Origin: Rhodocyclaceae bacterium
GTDB lineage: Bacteria > Pseudomonadota > Gammaproteobacteria > Burkholderiales > Rhodocyclaceae
NCBI GenBank assembly: GCA_016791105.1
Contig: JAEUNM010000104.1
Span: 26,242 to 90,241, forward strand
DNA: 64,000 nucleotides
Direction: 5' to 3'
Shown here: positions 43,495 to 53,392 of the stretch, piece by piece
How the letters are laid out: each line of letters starts with the position of its first letter
How positions within the stretch are numbered: position 1 is the first letter of the stretch
The notes under the pieces: generated by a model
What the model was told of the DNA's origin: nothing
What the model saw: only the letters and a program-made list of their open reading frames with translations
The model's database searches: none
Position numbers and translations under genes: made by a program

Positions 43495-44190
43495 GTGTCC
43501 GGACCGGATGCTCCGCGCGCGGGGCACATACGTAGTTTCGTGCTGCGGCAGGGCCGCGTATCGAATGCCCAGGCGCGCCACCTGGAAAGTGGCTTGCCGC
43601 GCTGGGGCGTCGCTTACCGGCCCGACTTGCTCGACCTGAACGCCTTATTTGGTCGCCCGGCACCGAAAATTCTGGAAATTGGCTTCGGCATGGGCGAAAC
43701 CACGGCGGCCATTGCCGCTGCCCGGCCCGATTGGGATTTTCTCGGCATCGAGGTGCACAGCCCAGGCGTGGGCAGTCTGCTCAAGCTGGTGGAGCAGCAG
43801 GAATTGCGCAATCTGCGCATCGCGCAGCACGACGCGGTCGAGGTGGTGCGCGACATGATCGCGCCCGCCGCGCTCGCCGGTGTGCACGTTTATTTTCCCG
43901 ACCCCTGGCCGAAAAAGCGCCACCACAAGCGCCGCTTGATCCAGCCGCCCTTCGTGCAACTGCTCGCCGAACGCCTTGCGCCGGGTGGGTATTTGCACTG
44001 CGCGACCGATTGGGAAGAATACGCGCAGCAAATGCTGGCGGTATTGTCGGCCTGCCCCTTGCTCGAAAATACGGCAGCGGACTATGCGCCACGGCCGGCC
44101 TGGCGCGTACAGACCAAATTCGAGGCGCGCGGCCTGCGGCTGGGACACGGCGTGTGGGATGTGCTGTTCCGCCGCGCGCCTGCTGCCTGA
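43495..44190 (+). CDS. trmB: tRNA (guanine-N7-)-methyltransferase
   Basis: A 231-residue TrmB, which methylates G46 of tRNA with SAM. It uses a GTG start at 43495. The SAM site is [15 protein letters not shown], followed by [22 protein letters not shown] and the signature [19 protein letters not shown]. The C-terminal [19 protein letters not shown] is typical. It is the last gene of thiS-thiG-trmB and converges with hemW (one-base gap). Confidence 0.96.
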   Translation: MSGPDAPRAGHIRSFVLRQGRVSNAQARHLESGLPRWGVAYRPDLLDLNALFGRPAPKILEIGFGMGETTAAIAAARPDWDFLGIEVHSPGVGSLLKLVEQQELRNLRIAQHDAVEVVRDMIAPAALAGVHVYFPDPWPKKRHHKRRLIQPPFVQLLAERLAPGGYLHCATDWEEYAQQMLAVLSACPLLENTAADYAPRPAWRVQTKFEARGLRLGHGVWDVLFRRAPAA

Positions 44191-44191
44191 A

Positions 44192-45397
44192 TCAGGCCAG
44201 AAACAATTGCAGTAAATCGTTCAGGAAGCGTCGGCCGCGCAAGCTGGGGCGCAATTGTGCCGCGTCTTCTTCCAGCAAGCCGGCGGTACGTGCCTGCCTG
44301 ATTGCGCCCTGTATGGCCAGCGGTGACACTCCAGTGCGCTGGGAAAATTGCGCCAGCGGCACGCCTTGAGTCAGACGCAGGGCGTTCATCATGAATTCGA
44401 AGGGCAGGTCGGTGGCCGTCAGTACGCGCTGTTCGGCCACGAAGTCGCCCGCCGCGGCGGCGGCGAAATAGGCTTTCGGGTGACGCGGGCGCACCTGGCG
44501 CAGAATGCGGTCGGGGAAACTTAGTTTGCCGTGTGCGCCGGCGCCTATGCCCAGATAGTCGCCGAAACTCCAGTAATTCAGATTGTGGCGGCAGCGCCGC
44601 CCCGGGCGCGCAAAGGCCGACGTTTCGTAATTTTCGTAGCCGGCCACGGCCAGCCGGGCTTCGATGGCTTCCTGCATGTCGGCGCACAAATCAGGGTCGG
44701 GCAGGGCCGGCGGATGTTCAGCGAACGCCGTGTTGGGTTCCAGCGTCAGGTTGTAACAGGATAGATGCGGCGGCGCGTATTGCAGCGCTTGTTCCAGGTC
44801 GGCGAGCGCGCCGGCCATGTCCTGCTGCGGCAATCCATACATCAGGTCAAAATTGACCGATTCGAAATGCTGCAAAGCCATTTCGGCGGCGCGCCGCGCG
44901 CCTGCGCCGTCGTGGATGCGCCCCAGGCGTGCCAACATGGCGTCGTCAAAACTTTGTATGCCCAGCGATAGCCGGTTTGCGCCGGCCGCGCGATAAGCCT
45001 CGAAGCGGCCGGCGTCGGCCGTACCGGGATTGGCTTCCAGCGTAATTTCGGCGTCGGACACGATGCTGAGGCGCGCGCGCAGCGCGGCCAGCAGGCGGTC
45101 GAAACCTTGCGCCGACATGAGGCTGGGCGTGCCGCCACCGAAAAAAATGCTGATGATGCGGCGGCCCCAGATGAGGGGCAGGGCGCTCTCCAGGTCGGCG
45201 ATGAGCGCATCGATATAGTCCGCTTCGGGCGCTTCCCCGCGTAGCGCATGCGAATTGAAGTCGCAGTAGGGGCACTTGGCGACGCACCACGGAAAGTGTA
45301 CGTACAGCGCCAGCGGCGGCAATTCGGCCAGCAGTGGAGACGCTGCACGCGCAACGGCGGCGGCGCTGGCGATAGGAATGGTTCGGTGTTGAGCCAC
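44192..45397 (-). CDS. hemW: radical SAM protein HemW (heme chaperone)
   Basis: A 401-residue radical SAM protein of the HemW family, formerly annotated as a coproporphyrinogen III oxidase-like enzyme and now regarded as a heme-transfer protein. The [4Fe-4S] motif is PWCVAKCPYCDF (Cx3Cx2C), followed by SIFFGGGTPSLM, ITLEANPG and NRLSLGIQSFDD, and a C-terminal HemN-type domain. The start at 45397 reads MAQHRTIPIAS. It overlaps no neighbour and follows rdgB on the same strand by 45 bp. Confidence 0.93.
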   Translation of the reverse strand: MAQHRTIPIASAAAVARAASPLLAELPPLALYVHFPWCVAKCPYCDFNSHALRGEAPEADYIDALIADLESALPLIWGRRIISIFFGGGTPSLMSAQGFDRLLAALRARLSIVSDAEITLEANPGTADAGRFEAYRAAGANRLSLGIQSFDDAMLARLGRIHDGAGARRAAEMALQHFESVNFDLMYGLPQQDMAGALADLEQALQYAPPHLSCYNLTLEPNTAFAEHPPALPDPDLCADMQEAIEARLAVAGYENYETSAFARPGRRCRHNLNYWSFGDYLGIGAGAHGKLSFPDRILRQVRPRHPKAYFAAAAAGDFVAEQRVLTATDLPFEFMMNALRLTQGVPLAQFSQRTGVSPLAIQGAIRQARTAGLLEEDAAQLRPSLRGRRFLNDLLQLFLA

Positions 45398-45442
45398 GGT
45401 GGATTTGCAGCAGGTGCGGCGCCACGCGCCGCGCAGGTTGAT

Positions 45443-46042
45443 TTAGCGGCCCTGAGCGGCGCGTAGCCGATCGAGCAGATGGCGCATCGCGGCGGCGCGG
45501 TGCGAAAGGGTGTTCTTGAGTTCCGGCGCCAGTTCGGCCGCGCTTTGGCCCAGCTCCGGAATCAGGAATAGCGGATCGTAACCGAAGCCGCCGCTGCCGC
45601 GCGGCACTTCCAGAATTTCGCCGTGCCACTCGCCTTCCGCGATCAGCGGCTGCGGCGTGTCGGCAGTTTCCACCAGCACCAGCACGCACACATAGTGGGC
45701 GGCGCGATCGCTGCGGCCGGACAATTCGGCCAGCAGTTTTTCGTTATTGCGTTCGTCGCTGCGCGCATCACCCGCATAGCGCGCGGAATGTACGCCGGGC
45801 CCGCCATCGAGCGCCACCACGCACAGGCCGGAATCGTCCGCCAGCGCCGGCAGTTCGGCGCCACGCGCGGCGTGGCGCGCCTTGGCCAATGCGTTTTCGA
45901 CGAAGGTAAAGTGTGGCTCGTCGGCATCGCCGATGCCGAATTTGGCCTGCGGCATGACTTCTATGCCCAGGGGGGCGAGCAGCGCGGACAGTTCGCGCAA
46001 CTTGCCGGTGTTATTGCTGGCCAGTACCAGTTTATCGAACAT
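45443..46042 (-). CDS. rdgB: dITP/XTP pyrophosphatase (Ham1/RdgB)
   Basis: A 199-residue house-cleaning nucleotidase that hydrolyses dITP, ITP and XTP. The ATG at 46042 is chosen (MFDKLVLASNNTGKLREL). An in-frame ATG at 46063 is seven codons earlier. Motifs are SNNTGK at the N-terminus, FVENALAKARHAA, ALADDSGLCVVALDGGPGVHSARYAG and GSGGFGYDPLFL. It is downstream of rph in the common rph-rdgB-hemW order. Confidence 0.96.
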   Translation of the reverse strand: MFDKLVLASNNTGKLRELSALLAPLGIEVMPQAKFGIGDADEPHFTFVENALAKARHAARGAELPALADDSGLCVVALDGGPGVHSARYAGDARSDERNNEKLLAELSGRSDRAAHYVCVLVLVETADTPQPLIAEGEWHGEILEVPRGSGGFGYDPLFLIPELGQSAAELAPELKNTLSHRAAAMRHLLDRLRAAQGR

Positions 46043-46081
46043 GGTTTCGCAGCCCTGCGGCACGGCGGTGCGGCCGCTGCA

Positions 46082-46810
46082 TCAGGCGATTTCCAGTGCG
46101 CGTTTTTGTGCCATGACGAGCTGTGCAATGCCCAGGTCGCCCAGTTCGAGCAGGGCATCGAGTTGCGCGCGCGAAAACGGCGTCCCTTCGGCCGTGCCCT
46201 GAACTTCGCACAGCCCGCCGCTGGCCGTCATGACGATATTCATGTCGGTATCGCAGGCGGAATCTTCCGCATAGTCGAGATCGAGTACCGCCTGACCGGC
46301 GTAAATTCCTACCGATACGGCTGCCACCAGTTCGCGCATGGGGTGCCTAGCCAGTTTGCCGGCCGCGAGCAGTCCGCTCAGGGCGTCATGCACGGCCACC
46401 GCGGCGCCGGTGATGGACGCGCAGCGCGTTCCGCCGTCGGCCTGCAGCACGTCGCAATCGACCACGATCTGGCGCTCGCCCAGTGCCTCGAGGTCGGTGA
46501 CCGCGCGCAAACTGCGGCCGATCAGGCGCTGAATTTCCTGCGTGCGGCCGCTCTGTTTGCCCTTGGCCGCCTCGCGGCTGGTGCGGGTGTGCGTCGAGCG
46601 CGGCAACATGCCGTATTCGGCCGTCACCCAGCCGCGCCCCTGGCCGCGCAAAAAGCCGGGTACACCGTCTTCGACCGAAGCCGTACAGATGACGCGCGTG
46701 TCGCCGCATTCGATCAGCACCGAACCTTCGGCATGGCGGGTGTAGCCGCGGGAAATGCGCAGCGCGCGCATGGCGTAGGCGGCGCGGCCGCTGGGACGGG
46801 ATAGGCTCAT
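46082..46810 (-). CDS. rph: ribonuclease PH
   Basis: A 242-residue phosphorolytic 3'-5' exoribonuclease that trims tRNA 3' ends. Signatures are [58 protein letters not shown] and [18 protein letters not shown]. The start at 46810 overlaps the stop of the PP2C phosphatase gene by four bases (ATGA), so the kinase, phosphatase and rph genes are translationally linked. Confidence 0.97.
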   Translation of the reverse strand: MSLSRPSGRAAYAMRALRISRGYTRHAEGSVLIECGDTRVICTASVEDGVPGFLRGQGRGWVTAEYGMLPRSTHTRTSREAAKGKQSGRTQEIQRLIGRSLRAVTDLEALGERQIVVDCDVLQADGGTRCASITGAAVAVHDALSGLLAAGKLARHPMRELVAAVSVGIYAGQAVLDLDYAEDSACDTDMNIVMTASGGLCEVQGTAEGTPFSRAQLDALLELGDLGIAQLVMAQKRALEIA

Positions 46811-47730
46811 CGGGTAAATTTCTGGATTGCGTTATTGATTTCGTTGATGGTGCGCTCGATTTCATCCTCGGAAAATTCTTCTCCGCGCCGGTTGTTGCGC
46901 TTGGAGCCGAAGTCTTCCATCACCGTTTCGGTGCGATCGAGCGGCAGCGTGGCGGTGCTGATGGATTGCGGCGCCGGCGGCTCGCTTTCGTAACTGTCCA
47001 GCCAGGTGACCGCGATGGTGCTGAGGTTGTCGCAACCGGAGCCGCCCAGCCGTTCGGCCTGGTCCATCAATGGCCGCACCGTTTCGAGCACATTGCCGTG
47101 CACCAGGCCTTTCAGGATCAATTCGTTGCCCAGCGGTCCCCACATGCCGTCGGTGCACAGGCATAACACGTCACCGTGCTTGAGCGGAGTTTTGCGCGAA
47201 TAGTCGATGTGCGGCGTGATGGGCCCGCCCAGGCAACTGAATATGCGGTTGCGGGCGGGGTGCACGGCGGCGTCGTCTTCGTCGATTTCGCCGCGGTCAA
47301 TCATGCGCTGCACGCGCGAATGGTCGCGCGTCTGCACCTGTATGCGGCCGTCGCGCAGCACGTACAGGCGCGAATCCCCGGCGTGTGCCCAATACGCGAT
47401 GTTGTCCTGCACCACGCAGGCGACGCAGGTGGTGCGCGGCGCGTCAGTGAGTTCGTGCTCCTCGCCGTAATCGACGATCGCACAATGCGCGCTGGTAAGC
47501 CCGCGCGACAGGAACAGGAAGGGGTCGCGCAGGCGCGGCGTGGCTTCGCGCTGAAAACTGTCGCTTAGCAACTGTACGCAAATCTGTGCCGCGACTTCGC
47601 CGTGCAGGTGGCCGCCCATGCCGTCCGCCACGACCATCAGCAGCGCGTCGCGCGAGTAGCAATAGGCAATGCGGTCTTCATTGGAGCGCCGCTTGCCCTG
47701 GCGCGATTCCTGATAAATCGTGAATCTCAT
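46807..47730 (-). CDS. PP2C-type protein serine/threonine phosphatase
   Basis: A 307-residue PP2C/Stp1-like phosphatase. The ATG at 47730 ([20 protein letters not shown]) is chosen because it follows the kinase stop in an ATGA overlap. The frame upstream has no PP2C character. Metal-binding motifs are present: [38 protein letters not shown] and [13 protein letters not shown] charged C-terminal tail (about 265-307, [19 protein letters not shown]) follows the domain. It probably reverses phosphorylation by the kinase encoded immediately upstream. Confidence 0.95.
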   Translation of the reverse strand: MRFTIYQESRQGKRRSNEDRIAYCYSRDALLMVVADGMGGHLHGEVAAQICVQLLSDSFQREATPRLRDPFLFLSRGLTSAHCAIVDYGEEHELTDAPRTTCVACVVQDNIAYWAHAGDSRLYVLRDGRIQVQTRDHSRVQRMIDRGEIDEDDAAVHPARNRIFSCLGGPITPHIDYSRKTPLKHGDVLCLCTDGMWGPLGNELILKGLVHGNVLETVRPLMDQAERLGGSGCDNLSTIAVTWLDSYESEPPAPQSISTATLPLDRTETVMEDFGSKRNNRRGEEFSEDEIERTINEINNAIQKFTR

Positions 47731-48677
47731 TTTTTGACGATATTCGAAATGCGCGATCGCATGCGGGTGAGCCAGCCCTCCGGCGGCTGTTCCTCGACCG
47801 GCTTCTGCCAGTCGACCAGCTTGCGCTGCAGTTGAAACACGCTTTGCGGGCGTTTCAGGTGCGACAGGTGCATGCACCAATCTATGGTTTGCAGCAATTC
47901 ATCGGAATAACGGCCGGGCCAGCGCACCAGGGCGGGCGTGACGCGGTCATGCTCCAGGCGCATGTCGGCCGACTGCGGCGGGCTGCCGGCCAGGCAGGCA
48001 TACATGCTCGCGCCCACGCTATAGATATCGCTCCACGGTCCCAGCACGTCGCGGTTCTTGTAGTGCTCGGGCGAGGCGAAGCCGGGCGTGTACATCGGCT
48101 TCAGCATGGGCAGATCGGCTACCAGGGTGGTGCGCGCGGCGCCGAAATCGAGCAGCACGGGCGAGCCGTTATTGCGCAAATAAATGTTCGATGGCTTCAG
48201 GTCGAGATGCAGCAGCTTGTGCGCGTGAACTTCACGCAGGCCGTTCAACAGCCGGGTGAATACGTAGCGTATGAAGCCTTCGCGCATGTCGCCCTTGCGC
48301 TTGACGATGTGATCCTGCAGCGTACGGCCATGCTCATATTGCATGACCATATACACGGTTTCGTTGGCGCGGAAAAAATTCAGCACGCGTATCACGTTGG
48401 GGTGGTTGAGCCCCGCCAGCGATCGGCCTTCCTCGAAAAAGCATTTCATGCCGTAGCGGAAAGCCGGCAAATGTTCTTCGCTGATGACCGGCTGAATCTG
48501 CCCATCTTTCCGCAGCGCGAGCGTATTGGGCAGGTATTCCTTGATGGCGACCTTGTTGCCGTCCTGGTCGCTCGCCAGATAGACGATGGAAAAGCCACCC
48601 AGGCTAAGCTGGTGCTCGATGCGGTATTGGTCCAGCTCGTAATTCGGCGGCAACGGACAATTGACTTGTGGGGGCAT
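47727..48677 (-). CDS. eukaryotic-like serine/threonine protein kinase
   Basis: A 316-residue soluble Hanks-type kinase. The glycine loop reads LSLGGFSIVYLA, the ATP lysine is in KVAIKEYLP, the catalytic loop is LHLDLKPSNIYL (HLD in place of HRD), DFG is in LLDFGAAR, and SPEH replaces APE. There is no membrane segment or sensory domain. The gene leads the kinase-PP2C-rph-rdgB-hemW block and diverges from yicC, with less than 100 bp between the two starts. Confidence 0.94.
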   Translation of the reverse strand: MPPQVNCPLPPNYELDQYRIEHQLSLGGFSIVYLASDQDGNKVAIKEYLPNTLALRKDGQIQPVISEEHLPAFRYGMKCFFEEGRSLAGLNHPNVIRVLNFFRANETVYMVMQYEHGRTLQDHIVKRKGDMREGFIRYVFTRLLNGLREVHAHKLLHLDLKPSNIYLRNNGSPVLLDFGAARTTLVADLPMLKPMYTPGFASPEHYKNRDVLGPWSDIYSVGASMYACLAGSPPQSADMRLEHDRVTPALVRWPGRYSDELLQTIDWCMHLSHLKRPQSVFQLQRKLVDWQKPVEEQPPEGWLTRMRSRISNIVKK

Positions 48678-48774
48678 CGAGCGAGCGGCTATGATTGTCT
48701 CCTTTGCGAATTTTCAGGGTTTGCCGCGGCGCTGTAAAGCGCTATCCACCTCCGGCGGGACGGACTATCAAAAT

Positions 48775-49641
48775 ATGATCCACAGTATGACCGGCTATGC
48801 CGTCGCGGCGCAGGACATCGGATTGGGCGTGTTGCAGATCGAATTGCGTTCGATCAACTCGCGTTATCTGGACCTGGGCTTCCGAATTCCCGAAGAATTG
48901 CGTGCCGCCGAGCCCGTGCTGCGCGAGGCCATATCGGCCCGCGTGGGGCGCGGCAAGATCGAATGTCGCGTCGCCCTGGCGGCAGCGGCAGAAAGTGCGC
49001 GCGAACTGTCGCTAAACGCGCACTTGATGGACCGCCTGGCGGAACTGGAAACGCGGCTGGCGGCCAGGTTTCCGCAGGCCGCCCCCTTGAGCCGCTACGA
49101 ATTGTTGCGCTGGCCCGGCATGCTGGGCGAACAGTCCTTGTCGGCCGAGTCCTTGCAGGCTGCGGCGGGGCGGCTCATCACCGTCGCCTTGGCCGACCTT
49201 TCCGCCAGCCGCGCGCGCGAAGGCGAGCGCCTGGCCGCGACCATATTCGAGCGCGTGGCAGCGTTGCGCCGGCTGGTGGCGCGCGTCGAGCCCATGCTGC
49301 CGGCCATCGTGGCCGAATTCCAGGAAAAGCTTGCGCAGCGCCTGCGCGATGCGGTGGCAAGCTTCGATGAAGAACGCATCCGCCAGGAAGTCGCCTTGTT
49401 CGCCGCGCGTGCCGACGTTGCGGAAGAATTGTCGCGCCTGGCCACCCATCTGGACGAAGTGGAGCGCGCCATACGCAAGGGCGGCGTGGTCGGCAAGCGG
49501 CTCGATTTTCTGATGCAGGAACTGAATCGGGAAGCCAATACGCTGGCATCGAAGGCGATGGCCGCGGAACTATCCGCCATAGCCATCGAAATGAAATTGC
49601 TCATCGAACAGATGCGCGAACAGGTACAGAACATCGAATGA
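48775..49641 (+). CDS. yicC: YicC family endoribonuclease
   Basis: A 288-residue YicC/YloC-family protein, recently described as an endoribonuclease. The ATG at 48775 is chosen (MIHSMTGYAVAAQD), as SMTGY is the universal N-terminus of the family. The open frame upstream is not part of it. ELRSINSRYLDLGFRIPEEL and the C-terminal GKRLDFLMQELNREANTLASK (DUF1732) are characteristic. It starts the plus-strand yicC-gmk-rpoZ-spoT operon. Confidence 0.95.
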   Translation: MIHSMTGYAVAAQDIGLGVLQIELRSINSRYLDLGFRIPEELRAAEPVLREAISARVGRGKIECRVALAAAAESARELSLNAHLMDRLAELETRLAARFPQAAPLSRYELLRWPGMLGEQSLSAESLQAAAGRLITVALADLSASRAREGERLAATIFERVAALRRLVARVEPMLPAIVAEFQEKLAQRLRDAVASFDEERIRQEVALFAARADVAEELSRLATHLDEVERAIRKGGVVGKRLDFLMQELNREANTLASKAMAAELSAIAIEMKLLIEQMREQVQNIE

Positions 49642-49731
49642 GCACCATTTTCCATCCGCTGCGCGTCTGTGGCGGTCCGCTTTCCCTGTGGTGCGCCTCG
49701 CAGCCCGGATTCACGCTGTGGAGTGCGCGCC

Positions 49732-50343
49732 GTGTCAGGTAATCTTTTTATCGTTTCGGCGCCTTCGGGCGCCGGCAAGACCACTCTGGTGCGCGCCCTG
49801 CTGCAGCAAGACCCACTGGTGCAATTGTCCGTTTCATACACCACGCGCGCGCCGCGCACCGGCGAGAGCGAGGGCGTCCATTATCACTTCGTCGATACGG
49901 CCACCTTTCGCGACATGCAAGGCCGTGGCGAATTTCTGGAATGGGCCGAGGTGCATGGGAATTTTTATGCCACCTCGCGCCCCTGGCTGGAAGCCCGCCT
50001 CGCTGCCGGACAGGACGTGCTGCTCGAAATCGACTGGCAGGGGGCGCGCCAGGTGCGGCATGCGCTGCCCCAGGCGGTTGGCATATTCGTGCTGCCGCCC
50101 TCTGCGGCGGATCTGGCGCTGCGCCTGCGCGGGCGCGGGCAGGACAGCGCTGCGGTAATCGAACGCCGGCTCGCCAATGCGGTGGGCGAGGTGAGTCATG
50201 CGGATGAGTTTGATTACGTTATAATCAACAATCACCTGCAGACGGCAGTTGATGATCTCGTTGCCGTCGTCCGCGCGCAGCGCTTGAAACTTCCTGTTCA
50301 GCGCGCGCGCCACCCGCTGGCCTTCAACTATAGCTCCCGGTAA
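49732..50343 (+). CDS. gmk: guanylate kinase
   Basis: A 203-residue guanylate kinase (GMP + ATP to GDP + ADP). A GTG start at 49732 gives [20 protein letters not shown], with the P-loop APSGAGKT near residue 10. Other signatures are [38 protein letters not shown] and [14 protein letters not shown]. rpoZ starts 8 bp downstream. Confidence 0.96.
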   Translation: MSGNLFIVSAPSGAGKTTLVRALLQQDPLVQLSVSYTTRAPRTGESEGVHYHFVDTATFRDMQGRGEFLEWAEVHGNFYATSRPWLEARLAAGQDVLLEIDWQGARQVRHALPQAVGIFVLPPSAADLALRLRGRGQDSAAVIERRLANAVGEVSHADEFDYVIINNHLQTAVDDLVAVVRAQRLKLPVQRARHPLAFNYSSR

Positions 50344-50351
50344 TTTCTGTC

Positions 50352-50558
50352 ATGGCCCGAATCACCGTAGAAGATTGCCTCAAACGCATTCCCAATCGTT
50401 TTCAGCTTACGCTGGTCGCCACCTACCGTGCCCGCCAGCTCGCCGGCGGCAGCACGCCGCAAGTGGAAGCGGAAGACGACAAGCCCACCGTGGTTGCCCT
50501 GCGCGAAGTGGCATTGGGCAGGGTGGGGCTGGAAATCCTCAACCGGGGCCAGGCCTAG
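50352..50558 (+). CDS. rpoZ: RNA polymerase omega subunit
   Basis: A 68-residue omega subunit ([20 protein letters not shown] ... [20 protein letters not shown]). It assists assembly of RNA polymerase and takes part in ppGpp binding, which fits its position just upstream of spoT. The length is at the short end of the usual range. Confidence 0.97.
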   Translation: MARITVEDCLKRIPNRFQLTLVATYRARQLAGGSTPQVEAEDDKPTVVALREVALGRVGLEILNRGQA

Positions 50559-50756
50559 GCCCATGTTCTGCGCCCGCCACGCATGCCCCTGGGGCGTCGT
50601 TACGGGCGCGTTTCGCTGTCGCGTTGGGGCTGGCGCCATGCAATGCGCGTCCTCTCCGCAGTCTTGTGCCGCCACCGCCGCGGCGCGCAGGCACCGCGCC
50701 CGGATCGGGCGTGTGTGTGTGTCGGGCTGCTGAACCCATCCCGGGTTGGTTTGGAC

Positions 50757-52949
50757 ATGCCTGCAAGCGTCCAGCCCGAAGCCATGCCCGAGCGTGCGCC
50801 CGATGACGCAATCGCTGCTGAACTGCAGCGGCTGTTGGGCGAAGTAGCCGCCTACCTGAAGCCGGAAGAGGTCGCGCGCGTCGAAGCGGCGTTCGAATTC
50901 GCCGCTGCCGCGCATGCCGGACAGACACGCGTATCGGGCGACGCCTATATTTCCCATCCGCTCGCCGTGTGCGGCATTCTCGCCGGCTGGCACCTGGATG
51001 CGCAGGCGCTCATGGCCGCCCTGCTGCATGACGTCATGGAAGATACCTGCGTCACCAAGCAGGAATTGGGCGAGCGCTTCGGCCGCACGGTGGCGGAACT
51101 GGTCGAAGGCGTGTCCAAGCTGGACAAGATTGAATTCCGCTCGCAGGCCGACGCGCAGGCGGAAAATTTCCGCCGCCTGTTGATGGCCATGGCGCACGAC
51201 GTGCGCGTCATGCTGATCAAAATGGCCGACCGCCTGCACAATTTGCGCACGCTGGATTTCGTGCGTGCCGACAAGCGGCGCCGCATCGCGCGCGAAACCA
51301 CCGAAATTTACGTGCCCATTGCCATCCGGCTGGGGCTTTCCTCGGTGTCGCGCGAACTCAAAGATTTGTGCTTCCGCCACCTCTATCCCTTGCGCTATCG
51401 GGTATTGGACAAAGCCATCCGCGCCGCGCGCGGCAATCGGCGCGAAGTGGTGGGGCGTATCGTGTCCGATTTGCGCGGCTGCCTGGCCGACAGCGGGCTC
51501 GATGCGGAGGTGCTGGGGCGCGAAAAAAGCCTGGTGAGCATTTACCGCAAAATGCAGGAAAAGCGCCTCACCTTCTCGCAGGTGCTGGACATTTACGGCT
51601 TTCGCGTGCTGGTGCGTGACGTGGCGTCGTGCTACGTGGCGCTCGGCGCGCTGCACCGGCTGTACAAGCCGGTGCCGGGCAAATTCAAGGATTACATTGC
51701 AATTCCGAAGGCGAATGGCTATCAGTCGCTGCACACCACCTTGATCGGCCCTTTCGGCACGCCGGTCGAAATGCAGATTCGCACTTTCGAAATGAATCAC
51801 ATCGCCGAATGTGGCGTCGCGTCGCACTGGCTGTATAAGGATAGCGACGGCACATTGTCCGAACTGGAACAGAATACCCGGCGCTGGCTGCAATCTTTGG
51901 TGGAACTGCAGCGCACGGCAGCCGATTCGGGCGAATTTCTCGAGCACGTCAAAATCGATCTGTTTCCGGACGAGGTGTACGTGTTTTCGCCCAAGGGCAA
52001 AATATTCGTATTGCCGCGCGGCGCAACCGCGGTGGATTTCGCTTACGCCGTGCATACCGACATCGGCAACCGCTGCGTGGCCTGCCGCATCAATCACGAC
52101 CTCATGCCGCTGCGCACCGAATTGCGCAATGGCGATCAGGTCGAAATCGTCACCGCCGCGCACGACAATCCCAATCCGGCCTGGCTGTCGTATGTAAAAA
52201 CCGGCAAGGCGCGTGCGGAAATTCGCCATTTCCTCAAAACCGCGCAGCAGGAAGAATCGGTCGCGCTGGGCGAACGCCTATTGGCGCACGCGCTGCGTCC
52301 GCTCAATATCGCGCCCGCGCAGATAGACGAAAACGCCTGGGCGCGCTTCATGTTCGATACCGGTACCCGCTCGCGCCGCGAGGTGCTTACCGACATCGGC
52401 CTGGGCAAGCGCTTGGCCGCCATCGTGGCGCGCTCTTTGGTCGCCAATATGGGGCAGGGTGCCGCGGCCGAGGCGCGCAGCGGCGGTGCGCTCATGATCC
52501 GCGGCTCGGAAGGCGTGGCGGTGCAGCTCGCGCGCTGCTGCCGGCCCATACCGGGCGATCCCATCCTGGGCATACTCAAAAAAGGCCAGGGCCTGCAAAT
52601 CCATACCCACGACTGTCCGACCATCATCAAGCAGCGCAGCGAGCGCGACAAATGGATAGACGTGGAGTGGGAACTGGACCCGGGCCGCCTCTACGACGTC
52701 GCCATCCGCGTCGTGACCTCCAACCGCACCGGCGTGCTGGCGCGCGTTGCGGCTGCCATCGCGGAAGCCAATTCGAACATCCAGAACGTCACCATGGATG
52801 ACGAGCGCGGCATGTACACCTCCATTTACTTCATGCTGCAGGTGAGCGATCGCGTGCACCTTGCGCGCGTACTGCGGGGCGTGCGGCGCGTGCCCGAGGT
52901 GGTGCGTATCAATCGCTACAAGGGCGATCTGCCGTCGCGCGGCGCATAA
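50757..52949 (+). CDS. spoT: bifunctional (p)ppGpp synthetase/hydrolase SpoT
   Basis: A 730-residue RSH protein from the ATG at 50757 (MPASVQPEAMPER), a more likely start than the frame opening at 50583. Domains in order: the HD hydrolase (about 40-190, ALLHDVMEDT and MADRLHNLRTL), the synthetase (about 240-370, EKSLVSIYRKM, GKFKDYIAIPKANGYQSL, EMQIRT), TGS (about 405-465, VYVFSPKGKIFVLPRGATAV), a helical and zinc-finger region (ARCCRPIPGD ... THDC) and a C-terminal ACT (about 655-730). The KFKD motif is the basic RXKD type of bifunctional enzymes, and both HD motifs are intact, so hydrolase and synthetase are predicted active. Confidence 0.95.
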   Translation: MPASVQPEAMPERAPDDAIAAELQRLLGEVAAYLKPEEVARVEAAFEFAAAAHAGQTRVSGDAYISHPLAVCGILAGWHLDAQALMAALLHDVMEDTCVTKQELGERFGRTVAELVEGVSKLDKIEFRSQADAQAENFRRLLMAMAHDVRVMLIKMADRLHNLRTLDFVRADKRRRIARETTEIYVPIAIRLGLSSVSRELKDLCFRHLYPLRYRVLDKAIRAARGNRREVVGRIVSDLRGCLADSGLDAEVLGREKSLVSIYRKMQEKRLTFSQVLDIYGFRVLVRDVASCYVALGALHRLYKPVPGKFKDYIAIPKANGYQSLHTTLIGPFGTPVEMQIRTFEMNHIAECGVASHWLYKDSDGTLSELEQNTRRWLQSLVELQRTAADSGEFLEHVKIDLFPDEVYVFSPKGKIFVLPRGATAVDFAYAVHTDIGNRCVACRINHDLMPLRTELRNGDQVEIVTAAHDNPNPAWLSYVKTGKARAEIRHFLKTAQQEESVALGERLLAHALRPLNIAPAQIDENAWARFMFDTGTRSRREVLTDIGLGKRLAAIVARSLVANMGQGAAAEARSGGALMIRGSEGVAVQLARCCRPIPGDPILGILKKGQGLQIHTHDCPTIIKQRSERDKWIDVEWELDPGRLYDVAIRVVTSNRTGVLARVAAAIAEANSNIQNVTMDDERGMYTSIYFMLQVSDRVHLARVLRGVRRVPEVVRINRYKGDLPSRGA

Positions 52950-53037
52950 GTTTTTTGCTGTGCCGGCGCGCTGCGACGGGGTAAAATTCCACCAGATATT
53001 TCCGTAATTTTTTCCGCAACCTGAGTGGAGCCAAATC

Positions 53038-53232
53038 ATGGGACTGGGCGGTTACGTATCCGATCACACCAAATTCATGCGCGAATACCTGGAGAAAAAT
53101 CCCGAGCAGGTCACCGAGCAGCGCGCAGGCCGTGCGCTGTGGTGGGACAAGCCGCAGGATCTCGATGAGTCCAAGCGCAATCTGGAGTCCAAAGTTCCAG
53201 TCAAGCCCTATTACTACCAGACTGACGTCTGA
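53038..53232 (+). CDS. DUF3460 family small protein
   Basis: A 64-residue soluble protein (MGLGGYVSDHTKFMREYLEK ... QRAGRALWWDKPQDLDE ... YYYQTDV) matching the DUF3460 pattern common in betaproteobacteria. Function is unknown. It has its own ribosome region (ctgagtggagcc) and a likely -10 (GTAAAAT near 52981). It follows spoT by 88 bp. Confidence 0.85.
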   Translation: MGLGGYVSDHTKFMREYLEKNPEQVTEQRAGRALWWDKPQDLDESKRNLESKVPVKPYYYQTDV

Positions 53233-53392
53233 ATCGGGTCTGCCCGCTTTGCAGAAGGGCCGCAAGCCGGCCCACGCGTTTCTGCCCAGCCGTGTTGTTG
53301 CCAAGTGCGCCGATGATTTTGCAGCGGCGCTTTTGGTGTTCCTCCCAGGCTGAGCGCGCCGGCAGGTCGCCAAGCTGCCCGCTGCGACCGCC

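Noticed and set aside
50328..52229. 633-residue open frame on the minus strand opposite spoT
   Set aside because: Antisense shadow of spoT, with no recognisable motif and no ribosome site.
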